A DNA stretch of 46,066 nucleotides from Pseudomonadota bacterium (GTDB lineage: Bacteria > Pseudomonadota > Gammaproteobacteria > Xanthomonadales > Rhodanobacteraceae), in contig JAEYZH010000057.1 of NCBI GenBank assembly GCA_023430685.1, positions 1-46,066 on the forward strand, in the 5' to 3' direction. Position 1 is the stretch's first letter. Each line of letters begins with the position of its first letter. The notes beneath the pieces are model-generated. The model made no database searches and was not told the origin of the DNA. It saw nothing but the letters and a program-made list of their open reading frames with translations. The position numbers and the translations under genes are program-made. Positions 1 to 9,050 of this stretch are shown here, one piece after another.

Positions 1-49
1 CGGCTGCTACAATTCCGCTCTTGCCTGCAGCCCGCGACCCGTAGCCGCC

Positions 50-3000
50 ATGTCCGTTCCCGCCATTTCGCCCACGCCCGCGATCGACCGCGACTACACG
101 CTCGAGCACAAGTACACGCGCGCCGAGGGCCGCATCTACCTGTCGGGCGTGCAGGCGCTCGTGCGCCTGCCGCTGATGCAGCAGATGCGCGACCGCGCCG
201 CGGGCATCAATACCGCGGGCTTCATCTCGGGTTATCGCGGCTCGCCGCTCGGCGGTTTCGACCTCGAACTGTGGAAGGCGAAGAAGCATCTCGCCGCGTC
301 GAGCATCGAGTTCCAGCCCGGCCTCAACGAGGACCTCGGCGCGACGATGGTCTGGGGCACGCAGCAGGCGAACCTGTTCCCCGGCGCGAAGTACGACGGC
401 GTGTTCGCGATGTGGTACGGCAAGGGCCCCGGCGTCGACCGCTGCGGCGACGTGTTCAAGCACGGCAACGCGGCCGGCACCGCGAGGCACGGCGGCGTGC
501 TCGCGCTCGCGGCCGACGACCATGCGTGCCGTTCCTCGACGCTGCCGCACGGCTCGGAACTCGAGTTCGTGTCCGCGATGATGCCGATCCTCAATCCCGC
601 GGGCGTGCAGGACATCCTCGACATGGGCCTGCTCGGCTGGGCGATGTCGCGCTTCACCGGCCGCTGGGTCGGCTTCAAGACGATCGCCGAGACGGTCGAG
701 TCGAGCGCGAGCGTCAACGTCAACCCGCACCAGCTCGACATCGTGCTGCCCGAGGATTTCGCGCTGCCCGAAGGCGGCCTCAACATCCGCTGGCCGGATC
801 CGCCGCTGAACCAGGAAATGCGCCTGCACCAGTACGCCGTGCTCGCGGCGACCGCGTTCGCGCGCGCGAACCGCATCGACAAGGTCGTGATCGATTCGCC
901 GAATGCGCGGCTCGGCATCGTGACCACGGGCAAGAGCTACCTCGACGTGCTGCAGGCGCTCGAGTACCTCGGCATCAGCGAGGCCGACGCGCGCGCGATC
1001 GGCATCCGCGTCTACAAGGTCGGCATGACCTGGCCGCTGGAGCCCGTCGGCATCCGCGAATTCGCGCGCGGCCTCGAAGACATCATCGTGGTCGAGGAGA
1101 AGCGCTCCTTCATCGAATCGCAGATGAAGGAGTACATGTACAACTGGCCCGAGCAGCGCCGCCCGCACATCGTCGGCAAGTACGACGAGGCAGGCAACTG
1201 GATCCTGCCGTCGACGAACGAACTCACCCCCGCGATGATCGCGCTCGTGATCGCGAAGCGACTCGGCCGCTTCTTCACGAGCGATGCAATCACCGCGCGC
1301 GTCGGCTGGATCGAGGCGAAGGAACACGAGCTCACGCTGCCGCGTGCGAACTTCCCCCGCGTGCCGCATTACTGCTCGGGCTGCCCGCACAACACCTCGA
1401 CCGCGGTGCCCGAAGGCTCGCGCGCGCTCGGCGGCATCGGTTGCCACTACATGGTCACCTGGATGGACCGGCGCACCGACACCTTCACGCAGATGGGCGG
1501 CGAAGGCGTGACCTGGTGCGGGCAGGCGCCGTTCACAGAAACGAAGCACGTGTTCCAGAACCTCGGTGACGGCACCTACTTCCATTCGGGATCGCTCGCG
1601 GTGCGCCAGGCGATCGCGGCGAAGGTCAACATCACCTACAAGATCCTCTACAACGACGCGGTCGCGATGACCGGCGGCCAGCCCGTCGACGGCACGCTGA
1701 CGGTGCCGGACATCGCGCAGCAGATGCGCGCCGAAGGCGTGCAGGTGATCATCGTGATGAGCGACGACATCGCGAAGTGGTCGCGCCCGGAGATCTTCCC
1801 GACCGGCGTCGAGTTCATCCATCGCGACGAACTCGACGCGGTGCAGAAGCGCTTGCGCGAAGTGCCCGGCGTGTCGGTGCTCATCTACGACCAGACCTGC
1901 GCGACCGAGAAGCGCCGTCGTCGCAAGCGCGGCAAGATGGTCGATCCCGACAAGCGCATCTTCATCAACTCGCTGGTCTGCGAAGGCTGCGGCGACTGCG
2001 GCGAGAAGTCGTTCTGCGTGTCCGTGCTGCCCAAGGACACCGAGTACGGGCGCAAGCGCGAGATCGACCAGAGCGGGTGCAACAAGGACTACTCCTGCGT
2101 GAAGGGTTTCTGCCCGAGCTTCGTCTCGGTCGTGGGCGGTCGCCTGAAGAAGAACAAGGGCAGGGCCGACGTCGATTTCGATGCGCTGCCGCAGCCGGTG
2201 TTCGCGAGCGACCTCGCGCAGCCGTGGAACATCCTCGTCACCGGCATCGGCGGCACCGGCGTGGTCACGATCGGCGCGCTGATCGGCATGGCCGCACACC
2301 TCGAAGGCAAGGGCGGCACCGTGCTCGACCAGACCGGCCTCGCGCAGAAGGGCGGCGCGGTGACCTGCCACCTGCGCATCGCGAAGACCCCGGCCGACAT
2401 CCATGCGGTGCGCATCGCCGCGGGCGAGGCCGATCTCGTGCTCGGCTGCGACATGGTCGTCGTCAACGACTACTGGGCGCTGTCGAAGATCCGCGCCGGC
2501 CGTTCGCGCGTCGTGCTCAACACGCACGAGGCGATGCCGGGCACGTTCACGATGAAGCCGGATCTGCAGTTCCCCGCGCACGGCATCGTCGCGGCGGTGC
2601 GCACCGCGCTCGACGGCGCCGAGCCCGAGCTCGTCGACGCGACCGAACTCGCGACCGCGCTGCTCGGCGACACGATCGCGGCGAACCTGTTCATGCTCGG
2701 CTACGCCTGGCAGAAGGGCTGGGTGCCGCTGTCGCACGACGCGCTGATGCGCGCGATCGAACTCAATGCGGCGGCGGTCGAGATGAACAAGGCGGCGTTC
2801 AACTGGGGGCGCCTCGCCGCGCACGACCTCGCGCGGGTGCGCGCGGCGGTGAACGGAGACGCCACGCCGGCGTCCGCAGGCGCGCCGCCCGCGCCGCTCG
2901 ACGATGCCCGCCTCAGCACGTCGCTCGACGAGCGCATCGCGCGTCGCGTCGCCTTCCTGGCGGACTACCAGAACGCGGCGTATGCCGCGACGTACCGTGC

Positions 3001-3574
3001 ACTCGTCGACAAGGCACGCGCGGCGGAGCAGTCGAGCGTGCCGGGTTCGACGGCATTCGCCGAAGCCGTCGCGCGCTACGCGTTCAAGCTCATGGCCTAC
3101 AAGGACGAGTACGAGGTCGCGCGCCTGTACACGAGCGGCGATTTCGAACGACGCATCCGCGACACGTTCGACGGCGACTTCAAGCTGCACTTCAACCTCG
3201 CGCCGCCGCTGTTCGCGAAGAAGGATGCGGAAGGGCGACTCAGGAAAGCCGAGTACGGCCCGTGGATGTTCACGGCGTTCCGCCTGCTCGCGAAACTGCG
3301 CGGCCTTCGCGGCAGCGTGCTCGATCCGTTCGGCCACACGGCCGAGCGGCGCATGGAGCGCCAGCTCATCGCGGACTACCGTCGCACGATCGACGAACTG
3401 CTCGCGGGCCTTCGCGCCGACAACCTCGCGCTCGCGGTCGACATCGCGTCGGTGCCGGAACGGATCCGCGGCTATGGCCACGTCAAGGAACGCCATCTTG
3501 CGGACGCGATGAAGCGCCAAGACGAGTTGCTCGCGGCCTGGCGCAATCCGGTCGTCGCGCGCGCGGCTGCGTGA
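50..3574 (+). CDS. Fused indolepyruvate ferredoxin oxidoreductase (IorA-IorB type)
   Basis: 1174-aa cytoplasmic enzyme that would oxidatively decarboxylate aryl-pyruvates such as indolepyruvate to aryl-acetyl-CoA with TPP and iron-sulfur clusters. The N-terminal half is the alpha part (pyrimidine-binding and TPP-binding regions). A YCSGCPHNTST segment lies near Cys442. A ferredoxin-like cysteine cluster follows (Cys644, Cys647, Cys650, Cys656, then the DYSCVKGFCPS segment). The gamma-type domain begins with TGIGGTGVVTIG. Archaeal enzymes split these between IorA and IorB; the single long chain is the usual proteobacterial form. The ATG at 50 gives the expected N-terminus (RIYLSGVQALVRLP near residue 30), but no convincing Shine-Dalgarno is visible and the promoter lies outside the window. 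The substrate is inferred from the family. Confidence 0.93.
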   Translation: MSVPAISPTPAIDRDYTLEHKYTRAEGRIYLSGVQALVRLPLMQQMRDRAAGINTAGFISGYRGSPLGGFDLELWKAKKHLAASSIEFQPGLNEDLGATMVWGTQQANLFPGAKYDGVFAMWYGKGPGVDRCGDVFKHGNAAGTARHGGVLALAADDHACRSSTLPHGSELEFVSAMMPILNPAGVQDILDMGLLGWAMSRFTGRWVGFKTIAETVESSASVNVNPHQLDIVLPEDFALPEGGLNIRWPDPPLNQEMRLHQYAVLAATAFARANRIDKVVIDSPNARLGIVTTGKSYLDVLQALEYLGISEADARAIGIRVYKVGMTWPLEPVGIREFARGLEDIIVVEEKRSFIESQMKEYMYNWPEQRRPHIVGKYDEAGNWILPSTNELTPAMIALVIAKRLGRFFTSDAITARVGWIEAKEHELTLPRANFPRVPHYCSGCPHNTSTAVPEGSRALGGIGCHYMVTWMDRRTDTFTQMGGEGVTWCGQAPFTETKHVFQNLGDGTYFHSGSLAVRQAIAAKVNITYKILYNDAVAMTGGQPVDGTLTVPDIAQQMRAEGVQVIIVMSDDIAKWSRPEIFPTGVEFIHRDELDAVQKRLREVPGVSVLIYDQTCATEKRRRRKRGKMVDPDKRIFINSLVCEGCGDCGEKSFCVSVLPKDTEYGRKREIDQSGCNKDYSCVKGFCPSFVSVVGGRLKKNKGRADVDFDALPQPVFASDLAQPWNILVTGIGGTGVVTIGALIGMAAHLEGKGGTVLDQTGLAQKGGAVTCHLRIAKTPADIHAVRIAAGEADLVLGCDMVVVNDYWALSKIRAGRSRVVLNTHEAMPGTFTMKPDLQFPAHGIVAAVRTALDGAEPELVDATELATALLGDTIAANLFMLGYAWQKGWVPLSHDALMRAIELNAAAVEMNKAAFNWGRLAAHDLARVRAAVNGDATPASAGAPPAPLDDARLSTSLDERIARRVAFLADYQNAAYAATYRALVDKARAAEQSSVPGSTAFAEAVARYAFKLMAYKDEYEVARLYTSGDFERRIRDTFDGDFKLHFNLAPPLFAKKDAEGRLRKAEYGPWMFTAFRLLAKLRGLRGSVLDPFGHTAERRMERQLIADYRRTIDELLAGLRADNLALAVDIASVPERIRGYGHVKERHLADAMKRQDELLAAWRNPVVARAAA

Positions 3575-3587
3575 CCGGGGCACGCGC

Positions 3588-3970
3588 GTAGGCGCGCACC
3601 CTGTGCGCGATCGCACGAACGGGAGGCCGTCGCGCAACCGGTTTCCTGCGCGGATCGCCCACAGGGTGGGCTCCTACGGGGACACCGGCGTAGGAGCGCA
3701 CCCTGTGCGCGATCGCACGAACGGGATGCCGTCGCGCAGCCGGTTTCCTGCGCCTATCGCCCACAGGGTGGGCTCCTACCAAACGTGGCATGCGCTCACG
3801 CGCAGGCGCGCACCCTGTGCGCGATCGCACGAATCCGGATGCCGTCGCGCAACCGGTTTCCTGCGCGGATCGCCCACAGGGTGGGCTCCTACGGGGACAC
3901 CGGCGTAGGAGCGCACCCTGTGCGCGATCGCGCGATTCGGATGCCGTCGCGCAGCCGATTTCCCGCGCGA
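3588..3970. repeat. Cluster of four REP-like palindromic repeats between iorAB and the helicase gene
   Basis: This 427-base gap holds no gene. It carries four units of about 90 bases: 3588-3677, 3690-3779, about 3803-3892, and 3905-3970 (right arm missing). A full unit has a left arm, GTAGGAGCGCACCCTGTGCG, and a right arm reading CGCCCACAGGGTGGGCTCCT. Each arm folds alone as a 6-bp hairpin with a 3-nt loop (GCGCAC-CCT-GTGCGC, GCCCAC-AGG-GTGGGC), and the two arms can also pair with each other. The centre (GTCGCGCAACCGGTTTCCTG) is conserved between units. This resembles REP/BIME elements of Pseudomonas and xanthomonads. No REP-associated transposase (RAYT) gene is in the window. Confidence 0.9.
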
Positions 3971-4001
3971 AGCTGGACGCCGGTGCGCGCATGCGTGCAC
4001 C

Positions 4002-7000
4002 ATGCAAGGTTGGACCGCTGCGGTTGCCTGCGTGGACGAGACCGTATTCCGCGAACTGCTGGCCCGTCACTGGACCAGCCTGTTCGACCAGCGCACGATC
4101 GAGAAGGGCGTCGATTACCTGCGGCGCGGGCACGTGCTCGGCACGCAGTTCGAGGCGGTCGACGACGAAGGTGCGCTGATCGGCATGGTCGAAGGCACCG
4201 CGCGTGATCCTTACGCGGCGGGCGTGCGCATCGAATGGGACGGGCGCCGCGCGAAGCTCGACAGCTACTGCACCTGTCCGCTCGAGTCCGGCTGCAAACA
4301 CGTTGCCGCGACCGTCTTGTACGAATTGCACGGGCGCACGCCCGGCGAGGAGCGCACCGAAGTCGCGCCGTCGCTGCCGCAGCTCGGCGCGTGGAAGAAC
4401 TGGCTCGACGGACTGCGCGCGCCGCCAGCGCCGAGTCGCGTGCCGGTCGCGGCCCCGGTGGCCGACACGTCCGAATGCGCGATCATGCTGCGCACCGACG
4501 GCGCGCATCCGCTGCCGCGGCTGCAGGCGCAGGTCGTGCGGGTGAAGGCCGGCAAGCGCGGCGGCTACGCGACGCCGCAACCGCTGCAGCCGTCATGGGC
4601 GGATCCCGCGCCGTGGAGCGGACTCGACGCCGACACCTTCCAGCTTGTCGCGGGCCTGCGCATGCGCGCGCCTGCGTTCGGTGCGAACGGCTGGTTCCAG
4701 CTCGCGAGCGACGCCGACGAGCCCTTGCTCGAAGTGCTGCTCGGCGCGCTACCGTGCTTCTTCGAGAAGGCCTCGGCGGGCCGGCTCGTGGCCGGTCCGC
4801 TGCGCGCGCTGCGCATCGGCTGGGAAACACGCGACGACGGCACCCAGAAGCTCGCGCTCAGCGTCGATGCGAGCTCGGCGAAGACGCGGTTGCTGCGCAT
4901 CGGCGGACTCTGGTATCTCGATCCGGACACGCGTGAACTCGGTCGCGTCGACGGCGATACGCGCCTGGCCGAAGCGGTGCTGCGCGCACCGTCGCTGCTG
5001 CCCGAGCAGGTGCCGCTGTTGATGGAGCGCTGGCGCGATACGCCGTTGCTCGCGGCGCTGCCGTTGCCGGCCGAACCGCGCGTCGAGCGCGTCGAGGCCA
5101 AGCCGGTGCCGGTGCTCACGCTGCGCGCGGTCCCGGCCGGGGTCGGCGAACGCTACCAGGCCGGCGTGGTGCGGCTCGCCTACGACTACGACGGCGTGCG
5201 GCTGCCGCTGTTTCCCGCGCCCACGCGCGACCGTCGCCGGCAGGGCGATCGCGTGCTCGAGATCCGGCGCGACCGCGCGAGCGAAGTGGCCGCGCTCGAT
5301 CGCCTCGAGGAGGTCGGCCTGGTGCCGGCCGAGATGCTCGGGCGAGTGCCGGGCATCGCGCGCGGTGCGCTCGCCGACAGCGACTTCGTGATCGAGCATG
5401 GTCGCCGCCATCTCGCCGGCGCCGACCAGCTGTTTGCGTTGACGCCGCGGCTGCGCGACCTCGGCTTCCGGCTCGAATCGGATGAGGGTTTTCCGTTCGA
5501 GCTGCTCGACGAACCGGGCGCGTGGTACGCCGAGGTCGACGAAACCTCGGGCAACCCGTGGTTCGACCTGCGCCTCGGCATCGACGTCGGCGGCGAGCGC
5601 ATCGACCTGTTGCCGGTGCTGCATCGGCTGCTGTCCGACCCGTCGTTCCCGCTCGCGCCGCGCAAGGGCGAGGCCGAGGATGCGGTCTGGATGGTGCCGA
5701 TCGATGCGCGCCGGCGCGTGCCGTTGCCGCTCGCGAAGCTGCGTGGCCTGATCGCCCCGCTGCTCGAATGGCTGCAGGGCCCGCTGCGCGAACACGATGG
5801 CGCGCTGCGGCTGCGCCGGGCGCAGGCCGACGTGCTGGAACGCATCGAAGGCGGCATCGAGCAGCCGTGGCGTGGCGGCCAGCGCCTGCGCGAGGAACTC
5901 GCGCGGCGCGCCGCGCCGCGCGAACCCGCGCGCGAACCCGAGGGCTTCCGCGCGACGCTGCGCGGCTACCAGCGCGACGGACTCGCGTGGCTCGCGTTCC
6001 TGTCCGACGCAGGGCTCGGTGGCATCCTCGCCGACGACATGGGTCTCGGCAAGACCGTGCAGGTGCTCGCGCACCTGCTCGCGGAGAAGCAGCGCGGGCG
6101 GCTCGCGCAGCCCGCGCTCGTCGTCGCGCCGACCAGCCTCGTCGCGAACTGGCGCGATGAGGCGCAGCGCTTCGCGCCCGATCTCGACGTACTCGTCGTG
6201 CACGGCCCCGGCCGCCATGGCCTGCACGAGGAAATGGCCGGCCACGACATCGTGATCACGACCTATCCGCTGCTGCTGCGCGACCGCGATGCGCTCGTCG
6301 CGCAATCGTACTCGGTGCTCGTGCTCGACGAGGCGCAATCGATCAAGAACGCGAAGAGCCAGGCCGCGAAGATCGTGCGCGAACTCGATGCGCGCCAGCG
6401 CATCGCGATGACCGGCACGCCGCTGGAGAACCACCTCGGCGAACTCTGGGCCGAACTCGACGCGGTCGAGCCGGGCCTGCTCGGCACGGAGAAGCACTTC
6501 ACGAAGTTCTACCGCACGCCGATCGAGAAGCATGGCGACGTCGAACGCCGCGACCGCCTCAACCGCCGCATCGCGCCGCTGATGCTGCGCCGGCGCAAGG
6601 AAGACGTGCTGTCGGAGTTGCCACCGAAGACCGAGATCGTGCGCCGGATCGAACTCGAAGGCACGCAACGCGAACTCTATGAAGCACTGCGCCTGGCCCA
6701 GCACGAACGCGTGCTCGGCGAGATGCGCAAGCGTGGCCTCGCGCAGAGCGGCATCGTCGTGCTCGATGCGCTGCTGAAGCTGCGCCAGGCGTGTTGCGAT
6801 CCACGCTTGGTCAAGCTCGAAGGCGCGCGCAAGGTGCGCGAGTCGGCCAAGCTGAGCTACCTGCTCGAACTCCTCGAAAGCCTCGTCGAGGAAGGCCGGC
6901 GCGTGCTCGTGTTCAGCCAGTTCGCCGAAATGCTCGTGCTGATCGAGGTCGCGCTCGACGAGCGCAAGCTTGCCTGGCAGAAACTCACCGGCGACACGCC

Positions 7001-7358
7001 GGGCACGCAGCGCGCCGCGCTCGTGCAACGCTTCCAGGACGGCGAGGTGCCGCTGTTCCTGATCAGCCTCAAGGCCGGCGGCGTCGGCCTCAACCTGACC
7101 GCAGCCGACACGGTGATCCACTACGACCCGTGGTGGAACCCCGCGGTCGAAGCGCAGGCGACCGACCGCGCGCACCGCATCGGCCAGGACAAGCCGGTGT
7201 TCGTCTACAAGTTGATCTGCGCGGGCACGGTCGAGGAGAAGATCCAGGCGCTGCAGCAGCGCAAGGCCGAGCTCGCGCAGGCCGTGCTCGAAGGCGGCAC
7301 GACGAAGTCGTTGAGTTTCGACGAAAGCGACGTCGCGGAGCTGTTCGCGCCGTTGTGA
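4002..7358 (+). CDS. SWIM zinc-finger SNF2-family helicase/ATPase
   Basis: 1118-aa predicted DNA-dependent ATPase. An N-terminal SWIM zinc finger is visible as Cys90-x-Cys92-x5-Cys98-x-His100. A long family-specific middle region is followed by an SNF2 motor: Walker A in DDMGLGKT (Lys684), DEAQ box at Asp776-Gln779, motif III MTGTPLENHLGELW, then helicase-C motifs LKAGGVGLNLTAADTVI and ATDRAHRIGQ. Family members remodel protein-DNA complexes; the exact role of SWIM-SNF2 proteins in bacteria is unclear. The ATG at 4002 is the first in the frame after the repeat cluster. An alternative downstream start cannot be excluded, but the segment before the SWIM motif looks like real family sequence. 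It appears to be a single-gene unit. Confidence 0.92.
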   Translation: MQGWTAAVACVDETVFRELLARHWTSLFDQRTIEKGVDYLRRGHVLGTQFEAVDDEGALIGMVEGTARDPYAAGVRIEWDGRRAKLDSYCTCPLESGCKHVAATVLYELHGRTPGEERTEVAPSLPQLGAWKNWLDGLRAPPAPSRVPVAAPVADTSECAIMLRTDGAHPLPRLQAQVVRVKAGKRGGYATPQPLQPSWADPAPWSGLDADTFQLVAGLRMRAPAFGANGWFQLASDADEPLLEVLLGALPCFFEKASAGRLVAGPLRALRIGWETRDDGTQKLALSVDASSAKTRLLRIGGLWYLDPDTRELGRVDGDTRLAEAVLRAPSLLPEQVPLLMERWRDTPLLAALPLPAEPRVERVEAKPVPVLTLRAVPAGVGERYQAGVVRLAYDYDGVRLPLFPAPTRDRRRQGDRVLEIRRDRASEVAALDRLEEVGLVPAEMLGRVPGIARGALADSDFVIEHGRRHLAGADQLFALTPRLRDLGFRLESDEGFPFELLDEPGAWYAEVDETSGNPWFDLRLGIDVGGERIDLLPVLHRLLSDPSFPLAPRKGEAEDAVWMVPIDARRRVPLPLAKLRGLIAPLLEWLQGPLREHDGALRLRRAQADVLERIEGGIEQPWRGGQRLREELARRAAPREPAREPEGFRATLRGYQRDGLAWLAFLSDAGLGGILADDMGLGKTVQVLAHLLAEKQRGRLAQPALVVAPTSLVANWRDEAQRFAPDLDVLVVHGPGRHGLHEEMAGHDIVITTYPLLLRDRDALVAQSYSVLVLDEAQSIKNAKSQAAKIVRELDARQRIAMTGTPLENHLGELWAELDAVEPGLLGTEKHFTKFYRTPIEKHGDVERRDRLNRRIAPLMLRRRKEDVLSELPPKTEIVRRIELEGTQRELYEALRLAQHERVLGEMRKRGLAQSGIVVLDALLKLRQACCDPRLVKLEGARKVRESAKLSYLLELLESLVEEGRRVLVFSQFAEMLVLIEVALDERKLAWQKLTGDTPGTQRAALVQRFQDGEVPLFLISLKAGGVGLNLTAADTVIHYDPWWNPAVEAQATDRAHRIGQDKPVFVYKLICAGTVEEKIQALQQRKAELAQAVLEGGTTKSLSFDESDVAELFAPL

Positions 7359-7438
7359 TGCGGGACGGACCCGGCGACTGCTGGGAAAGACCCTGGTCCC
7401 CTGCCCACGCTTCATCCCGGCTGGCGAGCCCCCCGCCG

Positions 7439-7457
7439 GTACGGTAGGCTACCGTAC
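7439..7457. promoter_or_regulatory. Perfect palindromic operator over the -10 of the toxin-antitoxin promoter
   Basis: GTACGGTAGGCTACCGTAC is a perfect inverted repeat with 9-bp arms around one central base, 13 bases before the antitoxin ATG. It contains a -10-like TAGGCT (7445-7450); a weak -35 candidate, CTGGCG, lies 18 bases upstream (7421-7426). A strong Shine-Dalgarno (AAGGAGA) follows at 7458. Ribbon-helix-helix antitoxins typically repress their own promoter at such palindromes, so this is the expected autoregulatory site. The palindrome is directly seen; the binding is inferred. Confidence 0.75.
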
Positions 7458-7470
7458 AAGGAGACCCGAC

Positions 7471-7719
7471 ATGGCCGAAAGCGCCGACCGCCTCGACCTG
7501 CGCCTCAGCGTCGAGGACAAGAACCGACTGCGCCGCGCCGCCAAGCTGCACGGCTTGCCGGTCGCTACCTTCGTGCGTGAAGCCGCGCTGCGCGAGGCCG
7601 AGACGACCATCGCCCATCCGCCGAAGACCCGCCGCGGAAGCGTGGCCGCGCGCCTGCGCGGCCGTGCGACCGCGCGCATGGGCACCGACGAGATCATGAA
7701 GCTGACGCGCGGCGCATGA
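7471..7719 (+). CDS. VapB-like antitoxin with N-terminal ribbon-helix-helix
   Basis: 82-aa DNA-binding antitoxin of a type II toxin-antitoxin pair. The N-terminus (RLDLRLSVEDKNRLRRAAKL, then GLPVATFVREAAL) has the strand-helix-helix pattern of MetJ/Arc/CopG or DUF1778 proteins. The C-terminus (LRGRATARMGTDEIMKLTRG) matches the toxin-neutralising tail common in VapB antitoxins. It is preceded by a perfect palindrome and a strong ribosome-binding site (AAGGAGA, 7458-7464). The toxin gene follows after 10 bases. The expected job is to bind and inhibit the PIN toxin and repress the operon. Confidence 0.85.
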   Translation: MAESADRLDLRLSVEDKNRLRRAAKLHGLPVATFVREAALREAETTIAHPPKTRRGSVAARLRGRATARMGTDEIMKLTRGA

Positions 7720-7729
7720 GGCGCGCGCC

Positions 7730-8152
7730 GTGAGCCCGGGCGCGACGAGGCGCGTCCTGGTGGACGCCAACGTCCTGCTCGACGTGCTGACCGACGATCC
7801 TGACTGGTACGAATGGTCGGCGGCGCAACTCGATGACTGCGCGGCCAAGGCCGAGCTGTGCATCAACTCCATCGTCTACGCCGAGGTCTCCGTGGGCTTC
7901 GAGCGCATCGAGGAACTGGACGACGCACTCCCGGCCGACGCCTTCACGCGGCTGGAGCTGCCCTGGGAAGCGGGCTTTTTGGCAGGCAAGGCGTTCCTGC
8001 AGTACCGCCGAGCCAAGGGCGCCAGGACCTCGCCGCTTCCGGATTTCTACATCGGCGCCCATGCCGCCATCGAGGGCATGGTGCTGCTGACGCGGGATGC
8101 GAAGCGGTATCGCACCTATTATCCAACGCTGGACATCATCAGCCCGCCATGA
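7730..8152 (+). CDS. PIN-domain toxin ribonuclease (VapC family)
   Basis: 140-aa Mg2+-dependent RNase toxin. The PIN acidic residues are all present: Asp12 (VLVDANVLLDVL), Glu52 (YAEVSVGF), Asp105 (PDFYIGAHA) and Asp123 (TRDAKRY), so it should be catalytically competent. The start is GTG at 7730, ten bases after the antitoxin stop. VapC toxins cut tRNA or rRNA; the target cannot be told from sequence. Base composition is slightly less GC-rich than the neighbours (for example the run of T near 7977), consistent with acquisition. Its stop overlaps the ATG of the methyltransferase-like remnant by four bases. Confidence 0.9.
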   Translation: MSPGATRRVLVDANVLLDVLTDDPDWYEWSAAQLDDCAAKAELCINSIVYAEVSVGFERIEELDDALPADAFTRLELPWEAGFLAGKAFLQYRRAKGARTSPLPDFYIGAHAAIEGMVLLTRDAKRYRTYYPTLDIISPP

Positions 8153-8430
8153 CGAACGCCAACCCTCAATCACTCATGGCCCGCCTGGAGACGCTGGGCG
8201 CGCCCGAACTGCGTCGCCTGCTGGTTGAGCACCTGACCAAGCGTAAACTCGTCGCCCGCGATACCGAGCTCGGCTTGGGACTGGATGGCCGCGAACGCGC
8301 CTGCGTGATCGCGGCGCCATCCGGACGCAGAAGCAGGAACCTCGAGCATCTGCGTCAATCGCACTCCATCGGGCGGACTCTCGCGTGCGCCGCCACCGGC
8401 TCGCCACGCGTGCACACCGCATCGAAATAG
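8149..8430 (+). pseudogene. Truncated N-terminus of a probable adenine-specific DNA methyltransferase gene
   Basis: An ATGA overlap joins this frame to the toxin stop. The first ~34 codons (starting MTNANPQSLMARLETLGAPE and ending LVEHLTKRKL) resemble the N-terminus of site-specific DNA-methyltransferases of type III or related restriction systems. From recall, these usually continue with a GLYWE-like segment. Here the similarity stops and the frame runs on through arginine-rich, unrecognisable sequence to a stop at 8428-8430, overlapping the convergent methyltransferase gene at 8355. No catalytic motif (DPPY, FxGxG) is present. It reads as a remnant left by a deletion. The family assignment rests on about 30 residues and is tentative. 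Confidence 0.45.
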
Positions 8431-8981
8431 TGGTTGCCACCTTCATCGGTGGACTCGCATTCGAGCCGCAGGCCGGCTTCGGCGAGCAGGCGACGGTACG
8501 CATCGCGACCGAGCGACACCGACGCGCGACCGGTGAGCAGGTCGTTCCACCCTACCGCCTGCACCGGCGCGGTGAACAGGAAGCGGCCATCTGGAACAAG
8601 CGCCGCAGCCACGCGCGCGATCACGGCGCGTTGCGCCGCGGGTTCGAGCAGGAACAGCAGGCCGATCGCGACGATTCCGTCGAAGTGGCGGTCGAAGAAC
8701 GCCGACGCTTCGGCAGCCTCGCATGCAACCGGCGCATGCGGAAACCGGCGTCGCCACGCCCCGACCAGCGTCGGCGACGCGTCGATGCCGTGCAGCCGGC
8801 AGCCTTGCTCCGCGAGCGCGACCGACACCGGCACGCCGCCGCCGCAGCCGAGATCGAGCACGGCCGCGCCGGGGGGCAGCGAACGACTCCAGGCGCGCAC
8901 GATCTCCGCGCCGACGCCCGAACGCGCGGCGATGAACTCGCGTGCGACGGCTTCCCAGCCATTGGAGGCGTCATCGGTCAT
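8355..8981 (-). CDS. Class I SAM-dependent methyltransferase
   Basis: 208-aa soluble protein with a Rossmann-type SAM-binding fold. Motif I is VLDLGCGGGVPVSVALAEQG (residues ~40-59). The acidic end of strand 2 is in LHGIDASPTLVGAW, and motif post-I/IV is in FDGIVAIGLLFLLEP. The substrate is unknown; the fold fits small-molecule methyltransferases. The gene is convergent with the toxin-antitoxin/methyltransferase remnant, whose frame overlaps its 3' end by about 75 bases, so the insertion or deletion there ended right at this gene. Confidence 0.85.
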   Translation of the reverse strand: MTDDASNGWEAVAREFIAARSGVGAEIVRAWSRSLPPGAAVLDLGCGGGVPVSVALAEQGCRLHGIDASPTLVGAWRRRFPHAPVACEAAEASAFFDRHFDGIVAIGLLFLLEPAAQRAVIARVAAALVPDGRFLFTAPVQAVGWNDLLTGRASVSLGRDAYRRLLAEAGLRLECESTDEGGNHYFDAVCTRGEPVAAHARVRPMECD

Positions 8982-9050
8982 GCAGGCTGATCCTCAACCC
9001 GACGCCTGCCGGCGCGCGCATGTGCCGCCGGCGCGTGGGCAGGGTCCGAA

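Noticed and set aside
3588..3970. Regularly spaced repeats suggestive of a CRISPR array
   Set aside because: Units are palindromic, ~90 bases, with similar not unique 'spacers', and no cas gene is present; they fit REP-like elements.
4749..7415. An 888-codon open frame antisense to the SNF2 gene
   Set aside because: It is a by-product of high GC content; the translation has no recognisable motif, while the sense strand carries all helicase motifs.
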